6,085 nucleotides of DNA from Halomonas halophila (GCA_002433675.1 DJIP01000136.1:1-6085); one strand, 5' to 3'; numbered from the stretch's first letter, positions 1-5,557 are shown. Made by a program: numbers and translations. The notes: generated by a model not told the origin, from the sequence alone.

Positions 1-30
1 AGGTCATCGTCAGGCATTTATTCAAAAGTA

Positions 31-65
31 GGCCCGATTATCGAGAGATAGTCGGGCCTTCTTTT
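31..65 (+). terminator. Rho-independent terminator of a gene left of the window
   Basis: Arms at 31-42 and 47-58 form a 12-bp GC-rich stem with one G-T wobble, closed by a GAGA tetraloop (43-46) of the stabilising GNRA type. The stem is followed directly by TTCTTTT (59-65), the usual U-tract. An A-rich run just before the stem (24-27) means it could also act weakly on the minus strand. It most likely ends a + strand transcript whose gene lies before position 1. Confidence 0.85.
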
Positions 66-117
66 CGTAAAGAGCGTATGCATGGGGAAGACCCCTCTCT
101 TTATATGTGGGGCCGCG

Positions 118-242
118 CCGATAACCCCCTCGGCGCGGTCCGGCCTGGCTCTTGTCAAGGGCGGGCTCGCGTCGTTCGTCCCCCCTTGCAGCTTCGCTGC
201 AGCCTTTGTAAAGAGCGCTGAGGTGACTCACCCCCATGCGAG
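118..242. repeat. Long direct repeat, copy 1 (intergenic repeat family)
   Basis: This segment aligns without gaps to 327-451, at a constant offset of 209 bp. I count 19 mismatches in 125 positions, about 85% identity. The mismatches fall evenly over the three codon positions (6, 7, 6), which argues against conserved protein coding on either strand. The copy contains local structure: a perfect 8-bp stem pairs 113-120 (starting just left of the alignable repeat) with 131-138 around a 10-nt loop, 188-192 pairs with 196-200, and 222-225 pairs with 229-232. The core TCGTTCGTC and GTAAAGAGCG blocks are identical in both copies. It may be an extragenic repeat family or a structured RNA; strand and function are unknown. 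Confidence 0.8.
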
Positions 243-326
243 AGATAAGCTGCCTTGTTTCTAGTACAACTCCGGATACCGGAATTTTCCACAAGGTTAA
301 GTTCGCTTTCTATAAGCGGGCGTGGG

Positions 327-451
327 TCGATAACCCCTTCGGTGTGGTCTGGCCTGGCTCTTCTCAAGGGCAGGCCCGCGTCGTTCGTCACCCTTTGTAG
401 CTGCGCCGCTGCCCTTGTAAAGAGCGTCGGGGTGACTCCCCCCCATGCGAG
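327..451. repeat. Long direct repeat, copy 2 (intergenic repeat family)
   Basis: This is the second copy of the unit at 118-242, ungapped and about 85% identical. Its hairpin in the middle (397-401 with 408-412) sits at the same place as the one in copy 1 (188-192 with 196-200) although the bases differ, with one pair becoming a wobble. The terminal GC-rich hairpin can also form, as GGGG (429-432) with CCCC (438-441). The first long stem of copy 1 is poorly conserved here. Partial preservation of structure hints at a transcribed or folded element, but two copies are too few to prove covariation. Confidence 0.8.
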
Positions 452-589
452 GGCACTGTTGTTTGTGTGACGCCCTGAGGTCGTATACCTCCAATGGCAT
501 GCTGGCATGACCGGAAAAAGACTCAAGCGTTGAACCATCGCGCTGTTCAGGGGGTGGTCATGCGGCGTCGACATTGTCATGCTTTTTTA

Positions 590-621
590 CGATACGCCTG
601 GAACGGGTTCCAGGCGTATCG
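590..621. repeat. Perfect 14-bp-arm inverted repeat upstream of the transporter
   Basis: The arms at 590-603 and 608-621 are exact reverse complements around the 4-nt centre CGGG. A T-run (583-588) lies immediately left of the left arm, and nothing T-rich follows on the right. An intrinsic terminator needs its T-run after the stem on the transcribed strand, and here neither strand has that arrangement. A protein-binding operator for the transporter gene or a structured 5' leader is therefore more likely. It sits about 170 bp before the BCCT start codon. Confidence 0.7.
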
Positions 622-632
622 CCGGGTTCGAC

Positions 633-649
633 CCGCGCATGAGGCGCGG
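633..649. other. Small stem-loop in the putative transporter leader
   Basis: CCGCGC (633-638) pairs perfectly with GCGCGG (644-649) around the loop ATGAG. It follows closely on the 590-621 inverted repeat, so the two could be adjacent stems of one leader RNA. Short GC-rich stems arise by chance in this composition, so the call is tentative. Confidence 0.3.
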
Positions 650-741
650 TGAATCCTTTCCCATCAGCCACAGAGCTGTCATGAAATCGCGGAATCTCCG
701 TGCTTCCTTCATGCCCATTCAGGGCGCCATTCATCTTTCCC

Positions 742-750
742 AAAAGGAGA
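742..750 (+). promoter_or_regulatory. Orphan Shine-Dalgarno-like motif
   Basis: AAAAGGAGA is the best ribosome-binding-site match upstream of the transporter, but it lies 41-42 nt before the ATG at 792. No ATG, GTG or TTG follows at 5-12 nt; the nearest start-like codon is a CTG at 761 in a different frame. The sequence directly before ATG 792 has no purine-rich motif. The motif could serve a short leader peptide, act as a standby ribosome site brought close by RNA folding, or be chance. Confidence 0.35.
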
Positions 751-791
751 GTCCGACAGCCTGACCCTAGTCTGCTGTCGCTACCCACCAC

Positions 792-2351
792 ATGAGTCAT
801 ACCACCGCTTCCTCCGACTCGCGGGCTTCTACGGCCGGTTCTCGACTGGGTGATCCCATCGTGCTCATCTTGAGCATCGGCTTCATCATGGGCTTCGTCG
901 CCCTGTCTGTGTACGACATCGAGATGGTTGCCAACGGCATCTCGGCAGGCTTCGCCTGGACCGCCAAGACCCTTGGCAGCTATTTCCAGCTGTTGCTGCT
1001 GGCGACTTTCTTTATCGCCATGGGCATCGCCGTGTCTCCCAGCGCCAAGGCGCGCATCGGCAATCTCGAGACGCCCGAGATCAGCACCTTCAAGTGGCTG
1101 TCGATGATCATGTGCACGCTGCTTGCGGGCGGCGGTGTGTTCTTTGCCGCCGGTGAGCCGGTCTATCACTTCGTGGTGACGCCGCCGGCCTTCGACAGTG
1201 AAGCCGGCACGGCCGAGGCCATTTCCGGGGCCCTGGCCCAGTCGTTCATGCACTGGGGCCTGCTGGCCTGGGCCGTGCTGGGTACCCTGGCGTCGGTAGT
1301 GCTGGCCCATGCCCACTACGTCAAGGGACAGCCGCTGCAGCCGCGGACCCTGCTCTATCCGGTGCTGGGTGAGAAGGTCATGAAGGGGCCATTCGGTGGC
1401 TTGGTTGACGCCCTGTGCGTTATTGCGGTGGTGGCGGGTACCGTCGGCCCCATCGGTTTTCTGGCGACCCAGGTCAGCTTCGGTTTTCATGAGCTGTTCG
1501 GCGTCAGTGAAGGCTACAGCACCCAATTGATGGTGCTTGCCGCCCTGGGGGTGGTGTACGTGACCTCGGCGGTCACCGGGATCCACAAGGGGATCCAGAT
1601 CCTCAGCCGCTTCAACGTGTTTCTGGCATTGGCCATCGCTGCGACGATCTTTATCCTGGGCCCGACACTGTTTCTGACCGATGCCTTTACCCAGGGAGCA
1701 GGTGCCTATCTGAGCTCGTTCTTCGAGATGGCGACCATGACCACCCAGACCGCCCCGGACTGGTGGATGCAGTGGTGGACGGTGTTCTTCTTTGCCTGGT
1801 TTATCGGCTACGGCCCGTTGATGGCGATCTTCGTCGCTCGCATTTCGCGTGGACGCTCGATCCGTCAGATGATCCTGGCGGTGGCGGTGATGGCGCCGGT
1901 GGCGACCATGATCTGGTTCACCCTGCTGGGCGGTTCCGGCATCTACTATCAGCTGAGCGGTGCCATCGATCTGACCGAGGCGCTCAACAACTTCCAGTTT
2001 GATGTCGCGACCCTGACCGTCGCACAGGCGCTACCTGGCGGAAGCCTGATGGCCATGGCCATCCTGCTGTTGACCACCATTTTCGTGGCGACCACCGGTG
2101 ACTCCATGAGCTACGCCATTTCCGTGGTCGGTGCCGGTCACGACGAGCCCAATGCGCTGGTTCGTGCCTTCTGGGGCATCGCCATGGCGCTGATGGCCGC
2201 CATTCTGCTGAGAATGGGTGCAGGCCAGATTAGTGCCCTGCAGCAGTTTATCGTGATCACCGCCATCCCGGTGTCGCTGGTGCTGCTGCCGACATTGTGG
2301 ACGGCCCCCAGGGCGGCTCGTCAGATGGCCAAGGAGCAGGGCATCCTGTAA
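792..2351 (+). CDS. Divergent BCCT-family transporter
   Basis: This 519-residue inner-membrane protein is a secondary transporter of the betaine/carnitine/choline (BCCT) family, which imports quaternary amines or other zwitterions, usually coupled to Na+ or H+. About twelve hydrophobic segments are visible, the first at roughly residues 22-42. Family hallmarks are GGGVFFAAGEP (113-123), the segment HWGLLAW (154-160), KGIQILSRFN (266-275), the tryptophan-rich WWMQWWTVFF (324-333) and ARISRGRSIR (349-358). Compared from memory with BetP, W155, W160 and W336 keep the positions of W189, W194 and W373, but Y197, W374 and W377 are replaced by L163, F337 and Y340, and the usual glycine-rich GMGIGL stretch is AGGGVF. 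The substrate is therefore not assigned. The C-terminus is short, without a long regulatory tail. ATG 792 is chosen because an in-frame stop lies at 768 and the next Met (33) would cut the first membrane segment. The gene stands alone, bounded by a long intergenic region and a terminator. Confidence 0.9.
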   Translation: MSHTTASSDSRASTAGSRLGDPIVLILSIGFIMGFVALSVYDIEMVANGISAGFAWTAKTLGSYFQLLLLATFFIAMGIAVSPSAKARIGNLETPEISTFKWLSMIMCTLLAGGGVFFAAGEPVYHFVVTPPAFDSEAGTAEAISGALAQSFMHWGLLAWAVLGTLASVVLAHAHYVKGQPLQPRTLLYPVLGEKVMKGPFGGLVDALCVIAVVAGTVGPIGFLATQVSFGFHELFGVSEGYSTQLMVLAALGVVYVTSAVTGIHKGIQILSRFNVFLALAIAATIFILGPTLFLTDAFTQGAGAYLSSFFEMATMTTQTAPDWWMQWWTVFFFAWFIGYGPLMAIFVARISRGRSIRQMILAVAVMAPVATMIWFTLLGGSGIYYQLSGAIDLTEALNNFQFDVATLTVAQALPGGSLMAMAILLLTTIFVATTGDSMSYAISVVGAGHDEPNALVRAFWGIAMALMAAILLRMGAGQISALQQFIVITAIPVSLVLLPTLWTAPRAARQMAKEQGIL

Positions 2352-2360
2352 TCGGGATAC

Positions 2361-2379
2361 CCCTCACTGTTGGTGAGGG
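2361..2379 (+). other. Stem-loop just after the transporter stop codon
   Basis: CCCTCAC (2361-2367) pairs perfectly with GTGAGGG (2373-2379) around a 5-nt loop, ten bases after the stop. No T-run follows, so it is more likely an mRNA 3'-end stabilising hairpin or part of a two-hairpin termination region than a terminator by itself. Confidence 0.5.
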
Positions 2380-2405
2380 CTGACCGTCTCAGCATGCTTC
2401 TCCGT

Positions 2406-2442
2406 CTGCCCCCGGCGCTCGCGTCGGGGGCAGTCGTGTTTT
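2406..2442 (+). terminator. Probable intrinsic terminator of the transporter gene
   Basis: CTGCCCCCG (2406-2414) pairs perfectly with CGGGGGCAG (2425-2433), and the stem can extend inward by two or three more pairs. The tail TCGTGTTTT (2434-2442) is an imperfect U-tract. It ends the transporter transcript and separates it from the DUF2721-rlmM unit. Confidence 0.65.
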
Positions 2443-2573
2443 GGGGGCTTGAACTCTCGGTAGACAGCGTCAAACCAGGCAACCTTACCTACTCGTTGTA
2501 CTGAGTCGTGTGCAGCGCAGCCGGCTTATCAAGCGGTGCGCGACTCGTCGCCAGGCGCCGTGACTGCTACCAT

Positions 2574-2599
2574 GATCGACTTTCGTCGATCCTCTGGAG
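2574..2599 (+). promoter_or_regulatory. Hairpin next to the ribosome binding site of the DUF2721 gene
   Basis: GATCGAC (2574-2580) pairs perfectly with GTCGATC (2585-2591) around the loop TTTC. Three bases later comes TGGAG (2595-2599), a Shine-Dalgarno motif seven bases before the GTG at 2607. The stem could stabilise the 5' end of the transcript or affect ribosome access. TGCTACCAT at 2565-2573 resembles an extended -10 element, but no clear -35 accompanies it. Confidence 0.4.
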
Positions 2600-2606
2600 T
2601 GCCCCC

Positions 2607-3044
2607 GTGAACTTGACCACGCCGGCCCTGCTGTTTCCTGCCATTTCATTGCTGTTGCTGGCCTATACCAATCGTTTCCTGACCCTGGCCGGACTGATCC
2701 GCAAGCTGGCGGAGCAGGTAAAGGAGGGGGAAGAGGATCACGTCACCCAGATCCGACTGCTGCGACGGCGCATCTCGCTGACCAAGCGGATGCAGATCGC
2801 CGGGGTCTTCGCTTTTCTACTGTGTACCCTGTCGATGTTTGCGCTGTTCCTGTCATGGACGCCGCTGGGTATGCTGCTTTTCGGCATCAGCCTGGCATCG
2901 CTGTCGATATCCCTGGTGTTTTCGCTGTGGGAGGTGGTGATCTCCACCAACGCCCTCAACGTTCAGTTGAAGGATATCGAACTGACCGCCGAGGGACGCG
3001 CCGGACTCGACTGGAGAAAGAGAACCTTTACCCATGACGCCTGA
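2607..3044 (+). CDS. DUF2721 family small membrane protein
   Basis: This 145-residue protein matches what I know of the DUF2721 family, whose function is not established. The N-terminus carries TPALLFPAISLLLLAYTNRF (residues 5-24), a first membrane segment followed by a basic and acidic stretch (31-63) predicted to be helical and cytoplasmic. Two more hydrophobic segments follow at about 64-83 and 87-111, giving three membrane passes. The GTG start at 2607 is preferred over an earlier in-frame ATG at 2508: it has a good TGGAG site seven bases upstream, and the 33 residues before it are arginine-rich and unlike the family. The gene ends 11 bp inside rlmM, so the two are almost certainly co-transcribed and perhaps translationally coupled. 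A functional link to rRNA modification is not implied by this alone. Confidence 0.85.
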   Translation: MNLTTPALLFPAISLLLLAYTNRFLTLAGLIRKLAEQVKEGEEDHVTQIRLLRRRISLTKRMQIAGVFAFLLCTLSMFALFLSWTPLGMLLFGISLASLSISLVFSLWEVVISTNALNVQLKDIELTAEGRAGLDWRKRTFTHDA

Positions 3045-4107
3045 TGAAATCCTTCTGTTCTGTCGGCCCGGATTCGAGCCGGATCTGACTGCCGAGTTGA
3101 CCGACCGCCTGGACGCTGAGTTCCTGGCCGAAGGCGAGGGCGCCAGCGTCGAGCCTATGATGGAGGAGGGATTGGTCAGGATCAGCATGGACGGCGAGCG
3201 CCCGGCCAATGACCTGCATCGCCGCCTGCGTCTCGACGAGCTGGTGTTCGCCCGCCAGTCGTTGCTGGCCCTGCCGGAGCTCTCGCTGTCCCGGGACGAT
3301 CGGCTCTCGCCCATCTTCGAGCAGCTCAAGGCCTGCGGCTGGAGCTTCGAGTCGATCTGGCAGGAGACACCGGATACCAATGAGGCCAAGGCGCTCAGTA
3401 GCCTGCTGAAGGCGTTGGAGCGCCCGCTCAATTCCCAGCTCAAGAAGCGAGGTGCCTTGCGCCGCAAGGCGGGAGGTCGACGGCTGCATCTGGTCTGGCG
3501 CGACGGTGACCGGGTCCAGCTGGCGATGAGCTTTCCCGGTAATCGTAGTGAATTCCCCGGAGGTATTCGTCGTCTGCGTTTTCCCCACGCTGCGCCAAGC
3601 CGCTCGACCTTGAAGCTCGAGGAGGCCTGGCATGAATTCGTACCGCGTGATGAGTGGGACGAGCGGCTTGGGGAGGGCATGCAGGCCGCGGACCTTGGTG
3701 CAGCCCCGGGAGGCTGGACCTGGCAGCTAGTGCAGCGGGGGATGCAGGTCTACGCCATCGACAACGGTCCCATGGACAAGGCCCTGATGGCCAGCGGCAT
3801 GGTCGAGCACCTGCGTGAGGATGGTTTCGTGTGGGAGCCGCCGATGCGACTTGACTGGCTGGTCTGCGATATCGTCGACAAGCCCTCGCGGGTCATCACC
3901 ATGATGGAGCGTTGGCTGTTGCAGCGCTGGTGTCGCGAGGCAGTGTTCAACTTGAAGCTGCCGATGAAGAAACGCTGGGAAGAGGTGTCGTTGTGTCTTT
4001 CCGGCCTCGCGTCACGCTTGCAGGAGGCCGGGGTCCGGGCCGAGATTCGCTGTCGTCACCTGTATCACGACAGGGAAGAGGTCACCGTGCACGTTCGCCT
4101 CGATTGA
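3034..4107 (+). CDS. rlmM: 23S rRNA (cytidine-2498-2'-O)-methyltransferase RlmM
   Basis: RlmM transfers a methyl group from S-adenosylmethionine to the ribose of C2498 in the peptidyl-transferase region of 23S rRNA. The 357-residue length is typical of the family. The N-terminal part (about 1-180) corresponds to the THUMP-containing RNA-binding region, and the C-terminal part is the Rossmann-fold methyltransferase. The SAM-binding motif DLGAAPGGWTWQL lies at 220-232, and the family signatures SRSTLKLEEAW (189-199), LVCDIVDKP (276-284) and FNLKLPMKKRWEEV (305-318) are intact. Candidate members of the K-D-K-E catalytic tetrad are K194, D279, K308 and E348 or E349, placed by motif matching. The ATG at 3034 lies within the end of the DUF2721 gene, with purine-rich GGAGAAAGAG (3013-3022) upstream. 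The gene converges on the ABM-like gene, with 26 bp between stop codons. Confidence 0.95.
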   Translation: MTPDEILLFCRPGFEPDLTAELTDRLDAEFLAEGEGASVEPMMEEGLVRISMDGERPANDLHRRLRLDELVFARQSLLALPELSLSRDDRLSPIFEQLKACGWSFESIWQETPDTNEAKALSSLLKALERPLNSQLKKRGALRRKAGGRRLHLVWRDGDRVQLAMSFPGNRSEFPGGIRRLRFPHAAPSRSTLKLEEAWHEFVPRDEWDERLGEGMQAADLGAAPGGWTWQLVQRGMQVYAIDNGPMDKALMASGMVEHLREDGFVWEPPMRLDWLVCDIVDKPSRVITMMERWLLQRWCREAVFNLKLPMKKRWEEVSLCLSGLASRLQEAGVRAEIRCRHLYHDREEVTVHVRLD

Positions 4108-4111
4108 GGCG
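4096..4111 (+). other. Hairpin spanning the rlmM stop codon
   Basis: CGCCTC (4096-4101) pairs with GAGGCG (4106-4111) around GATT, and the TGA stop (4105-4107) overlaps the right side of the stem. No T-run follows. It may mark the 3' end between the convergent rlmM and ABM-like genes, but it is not a proven terminator. Confidence 0.35.
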
Positions 4112-4133
4112 GCGGGCAGTAGATGAACGTAGG

Positions 4134-4421
4134 TCAGTAGGCCGGTTCGAAGATCCGGACGTTCTCTGCCTCGGTCAGCAGCGGCTGGACGTGCTGCATC
4201 ACTCTTTCTCGGGCCTCGCTGTTGTACCATGCCTTCCAGGCGCGCAGATCGCGCCACTTGGTGATCATCAGTCGGCGGTCGGAGCGTCCTTGTTCGACCA
4301 GGCTCTCGCCGCCGAAGAAGCCATCGGCGCCCAGCGACTGGCGCATGGCCTCTCGTGCGGCCTGCTCGTATTCTTCTTCCAGGCCCGGCATGATGCGGCG
4401 CTCGATGATGATCTTGATCAT
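4134..4421 (-). CDS. Antibiotic biosynthesis monooxygenase (ABM)-like domain protein
   Basis: This 95-residue protein has the size and layout of a single ABM/dimeric alpha-beta barrel domain: a first strand MIKIIIERRI (1-10), a helix EEEYEQAAREAMRQSL (15-30), then the GFFGGESL strand (34-41), the LMITKW strand (51-56), a helix with AWKAWYNSEARERV (61-74), and a last strand ENVRIFEP (86-93). Members form dimers and include heme-degrading enzymes, quinol monooxygenases and many proteins of unknown role, and the family name does not imply antibiotic synthesis. No substrate can be assigned here. The ATG at 4421 is chosen because GGAG (complement of 4429-4432) lies seven bases upstream and the protein then begins with the first strand; a longer in-frame extension to 4478 would overlap tusA. 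It is transcribed divergently from tusA and converges on rlmM. Confidence 0.85.
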   Translation of the reverse strand: MIKIIIERRIMPGLEEEYEQAAREAMRQSLGADGFFGGESLVEQGRSDRRLMITKWRDLRAWKAWYNSEARERVMQHVQPLLTEAENVRIFEPAY

Positions 4422-4447
4422 GCTTTCACTCCAACTCCGAGGTATTG
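4422..4447. promoter_or_regulatory. 26-bp divergent start region between the ABM-like gene and tusA
   Basis: The two start codons are separated by only 26 bp, which hold both ribosome binding sites: CTCC at 4429-4432 (GGAG on the minus strand) and GAGG at 4439-4442 for tusA. There is no room for either promoter here, so each must lie inside the opposite coding sequence and the two transcripts must overlap at their 5' ends. Confidence 0.6.
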
Positions 4448-4702
4448 ATGGTGGATTCTTCCGATGCGCTGCCCGCAAGCGACAAGGAACTGGATACCAG
4501 CGGTCTGTTCTGCCCTGAACCGATCATGATGATGCACAACGCGGTGCGCGACATGAGTCCCGGCCAGGTGCTCAAGGTCACGGCGACAGATCCGGCGACC
4601 ACCCGAGATGTGCCCAAGTTCTGTCAGTTTCTCGGCCACGAGCTGGTGGAGCATCGCAGTCTTGAAGATGGCTCGCACTTCTACTTTATCCGGCTGGGAT
4701 GA
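4448..4702 (+). CDS. tusA: TusA-family sulfur carrier protein
   Basis: TusA accepts persulfide sulfur from the cysteine desulfurase IscS and passes it on, classically to the TusBCD/TusE relay for 2-thiouridine formation in tRNA, and in some bacteria to other sulfur pathways. The 84-residue protein has the family motif LDTSGLFCPEPIMMMHNAV, with the sulfur-carrying Cys at residue 22 in the Cys-Pro-x-Pro element. The later PGQVLKVTATDPATTRDVPKF and HELVEHRSLEDGSHFYFIRL stretches fit the two-layer alpha-beta fold. The start is taken as ATG 4448; GTG 4451 has better spacing to GAGG (4439-4442), and a TTG at 4445 is also in frame, so the start is uncertain by one or two codons. The residues before the LDTSGL strand are polar and acidic. 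A long hairpin follows ten bases after the stop. Confidence 0.92.
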   Translation: MVDSSDALPASDKELDTSGLFCPEPIMMMHNAVRDMSPGQVLKVTATDPATTRDVPKFCQFLGHELVEHRSLEDGSHFYFIRLG

Positions 4703-4711
4703 GATTGCCGA

Positions 4712-4742
4712 GGGAGGGGACTCAACGCTTGAGTCCCCTCCC
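4712..4742. terminator. Long perfect hairpin between convergent genes, probable terminator
   Basis: Arms at 4712-4725 and 4729-4742 are exact 14-bp reverse complements around CGC. The hairpin begins ten bases after the tusA stop and lies about 60 bp beyond the end of the minus-strand gene, where it could stop transcription from both sides. No T-run follows on either strand, so termination may be hairpin-assisted or Rho-dependent. Confidence 0.6.
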
Positions 4743-4759
4743 TGGTGGTGACGCAGCTC

Positions 4760-4807
4760 CTGACGCTCCTTCTGACGCTCCTTCTGGCGCTCCTTCCGAC
4801 GCTATTC
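4760..4807. repeat. 12-bp tandem repeat at the end of the minus-strand gene
   Basis: CTGACGCTCCTT occurs exactly at 4760-4771 and 4772-4783, then with one change at 4784-4795 and as a degenerate fourth unit at 4796-4807. The last unit contains the TAG stop of the 237-residue protein (complement at 4802-4804). The 12-bp period is four codons, and in the frame past that stop it reads as a repeated Arg-Gln-Lys-Glu series. Confidence 0.8.
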
Positions 4808-5515
4808 GGCGGCTTCCTCATCGTCGTCAGGCATGACCATCATGGCGAGGGCTTCCAGCGTCGCCGGGTCTTCCTGGCGAATGCGATTGGCGATCTGGCG
4901 CTGGAAGAAGTACACCACCCGATGGCGGCTGTGACCCGGGTAGAGGCAGGCGTCGCCGGGCAGTACCGGGACGGACTCGATCAGGTTCTCGTCGGCCAGC
5001 AGGGACTCGATGGTGCCGTCGCTGTACAGGCGCCAGCCGAAGACCTGCTTGAGCTGCCAGGGGGCGCCTTCCTCGTCCATGCACAGGGCGTGGGTACCCT
5101 GGTGATCCGGCAGGCTCTGGATCAGCGTGGTTTCGCGGGTGTCTTCGTACTCGAAGTAGGCTGCCGCGTGGGCCAGCTCCATTTCCTTGTGTTCCGGGGG
5201 CTGGTCGAACAACTCCTCGGTTTCCGGGTCGCGGTAGCCGACGAAGTGGCCGTGGTCCGGATCGTCGAGCTGCTCGCAGGGCGTCAGCGACTCCATCCAC
5301 GGGACAAGCCCGACGATATCGCCGTTCTCGCGCATCCCCCAGGCCAGTATCGGCATGCCGTACAGGGTATCCGGGTGCGCGTCGAGTCGGTACACCATCT
5401 CCAGTCCATCGAGCTCCGGGGCCAGGCGCACCAGGCGTCTGCGGGCCAGTTGGCGTTGGCGCATGCTCTCCAGGTCGATGACCCGAGCGGGGCGGGGTGA
5501 CAGTGGAATGCCCAT
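4802..5515 (-). CDS. Conserved-looking acidic hypothetical protein
   Basis: I do not recognise this 237-residue protein. It has no signal peptide or membrane segment and is probably cytoplasmic. It is very acidic, with roughly fifty Asp/Glu and only two Lys (110 and 156) and an acidic DDDEEAAE tail, as is common in halophile proteins. The N-terminus (1-33) is basic and helical. The middle alternates short strands and acidic turns (HGHFVGYRDPETEELFD, 88-104). The part from about 150 to 205 has WQLKQVFGWRLYSDG (153-167) and VLPGDACLYPGHSRHRVVYF (184-203), which look like beta strands and could belong to a small barrel, but no cupin metal motif is clear. The start has a near-ideal site, GGAGG (complement of 5522-5526) six bases before the ATG. 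It lies 102 bp downstream of another minus-strand gene, probably in the same direction of transcription. Confidence 0.85.
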   Translation of the reverse strand: MGIPLSPRPARVIDLESMRQRQLARRRLVRLAPELDGLEMVYRLDAHPDTLYGMPILAWGMRENGDIVGLVPWMESLTPCEQLDDPDHGHFVGYRDPETEELFDQPPEHKEMELAHAAAYFEYEDTRETTLIQSLPDHQGTHALCMDEEGAPWQLKQVFGWRLYSDGTIESLLADENLIESVPVLPGDACLYPGHSRHRVVYFFQRQIANRIRQEDPATLEALAMMVMPDDDEEAAE

Positions 5516-5557
5516 GATCTCCCTCCAGCGGCTGCTTGCTTACGGCATCGCATCTCG

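Larger units (their letters stand above)
1..791. other. Gene-free intergenic region upstream of the BCCT transporter
   Basis: No convincing protein-coding gene is visible across this stretch. Short open frames exist on both strands, as expected in GC-rich DNA, but they lack ribosome binding sites and recognisable products. The region holds an intrinsic terminator (31-65), a pair of long direct repeats (118-242, 327-451), small hairpins between the repeats (arms 271-275/279-283 and 304-308/314-318), a perfect inverted repeat (590-621), a further hairpin (633-649) and an isolated Shine-Dalgarno-like motif (742-750). I could not identify a confident sigma-70 promoter for the downstream transporter, although one is expected here. 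Confidence 0.75.

Noticed and set aside
67..76. Third copy of the direct repeat at the left end
   Set aside because: Only the 10-mer GTAAAGAGCG matches; the flanking bases do not align, so it is at best a remnant and is mentioned only as a hint.
118..451. CRISPR array or insertion sequence
   Set aside because: There are two long diverged copies rather than many short identical repeats with spacers, and no transposase, terminal inverted repeats or target duplication is seen.
82..470. Small open frames over the direct repeats, on both strands
   Set aside because: Differences between the copies are spread evenly over codon positions, no ribosome binding sites precede the starts, and both strands are open equally, so protein coding is not supported.
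574..602. TTGTCA as a -35 element for the transporter promoter
   Set aside because: At 16-18 bp spacing there is no -10 like sequence, and the position overlaps the inverted repeat. No promoter is called.
624..634. GGGTTCGACCC resembling a tRNA T-arm, possibly an attachment-site remnant
   Set aside because: The flanks do not form the 5-bp T-stem with a 7-nt loop, and no other tRNA arms are found nearby.
558..1586. Long minus-strand open frame (342 codons) covering the intergenic region and the first half of the transporter
   Set aside because: It lies antisense to a clear BCCT gene. Its product is low-complexity, rich in Gly, His, Gln and Arg, with no recognisable domain, as expected of an antisense frame of a GC-rich gene.
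2508..2606. ATG at 2508 as the start of the DUF2721 gene
   Set aside because: The added 33 residues are arginine-rich and unlike the family, no ribosome site precedes it, and GTG 2607 has a well-spaced TGGAG.
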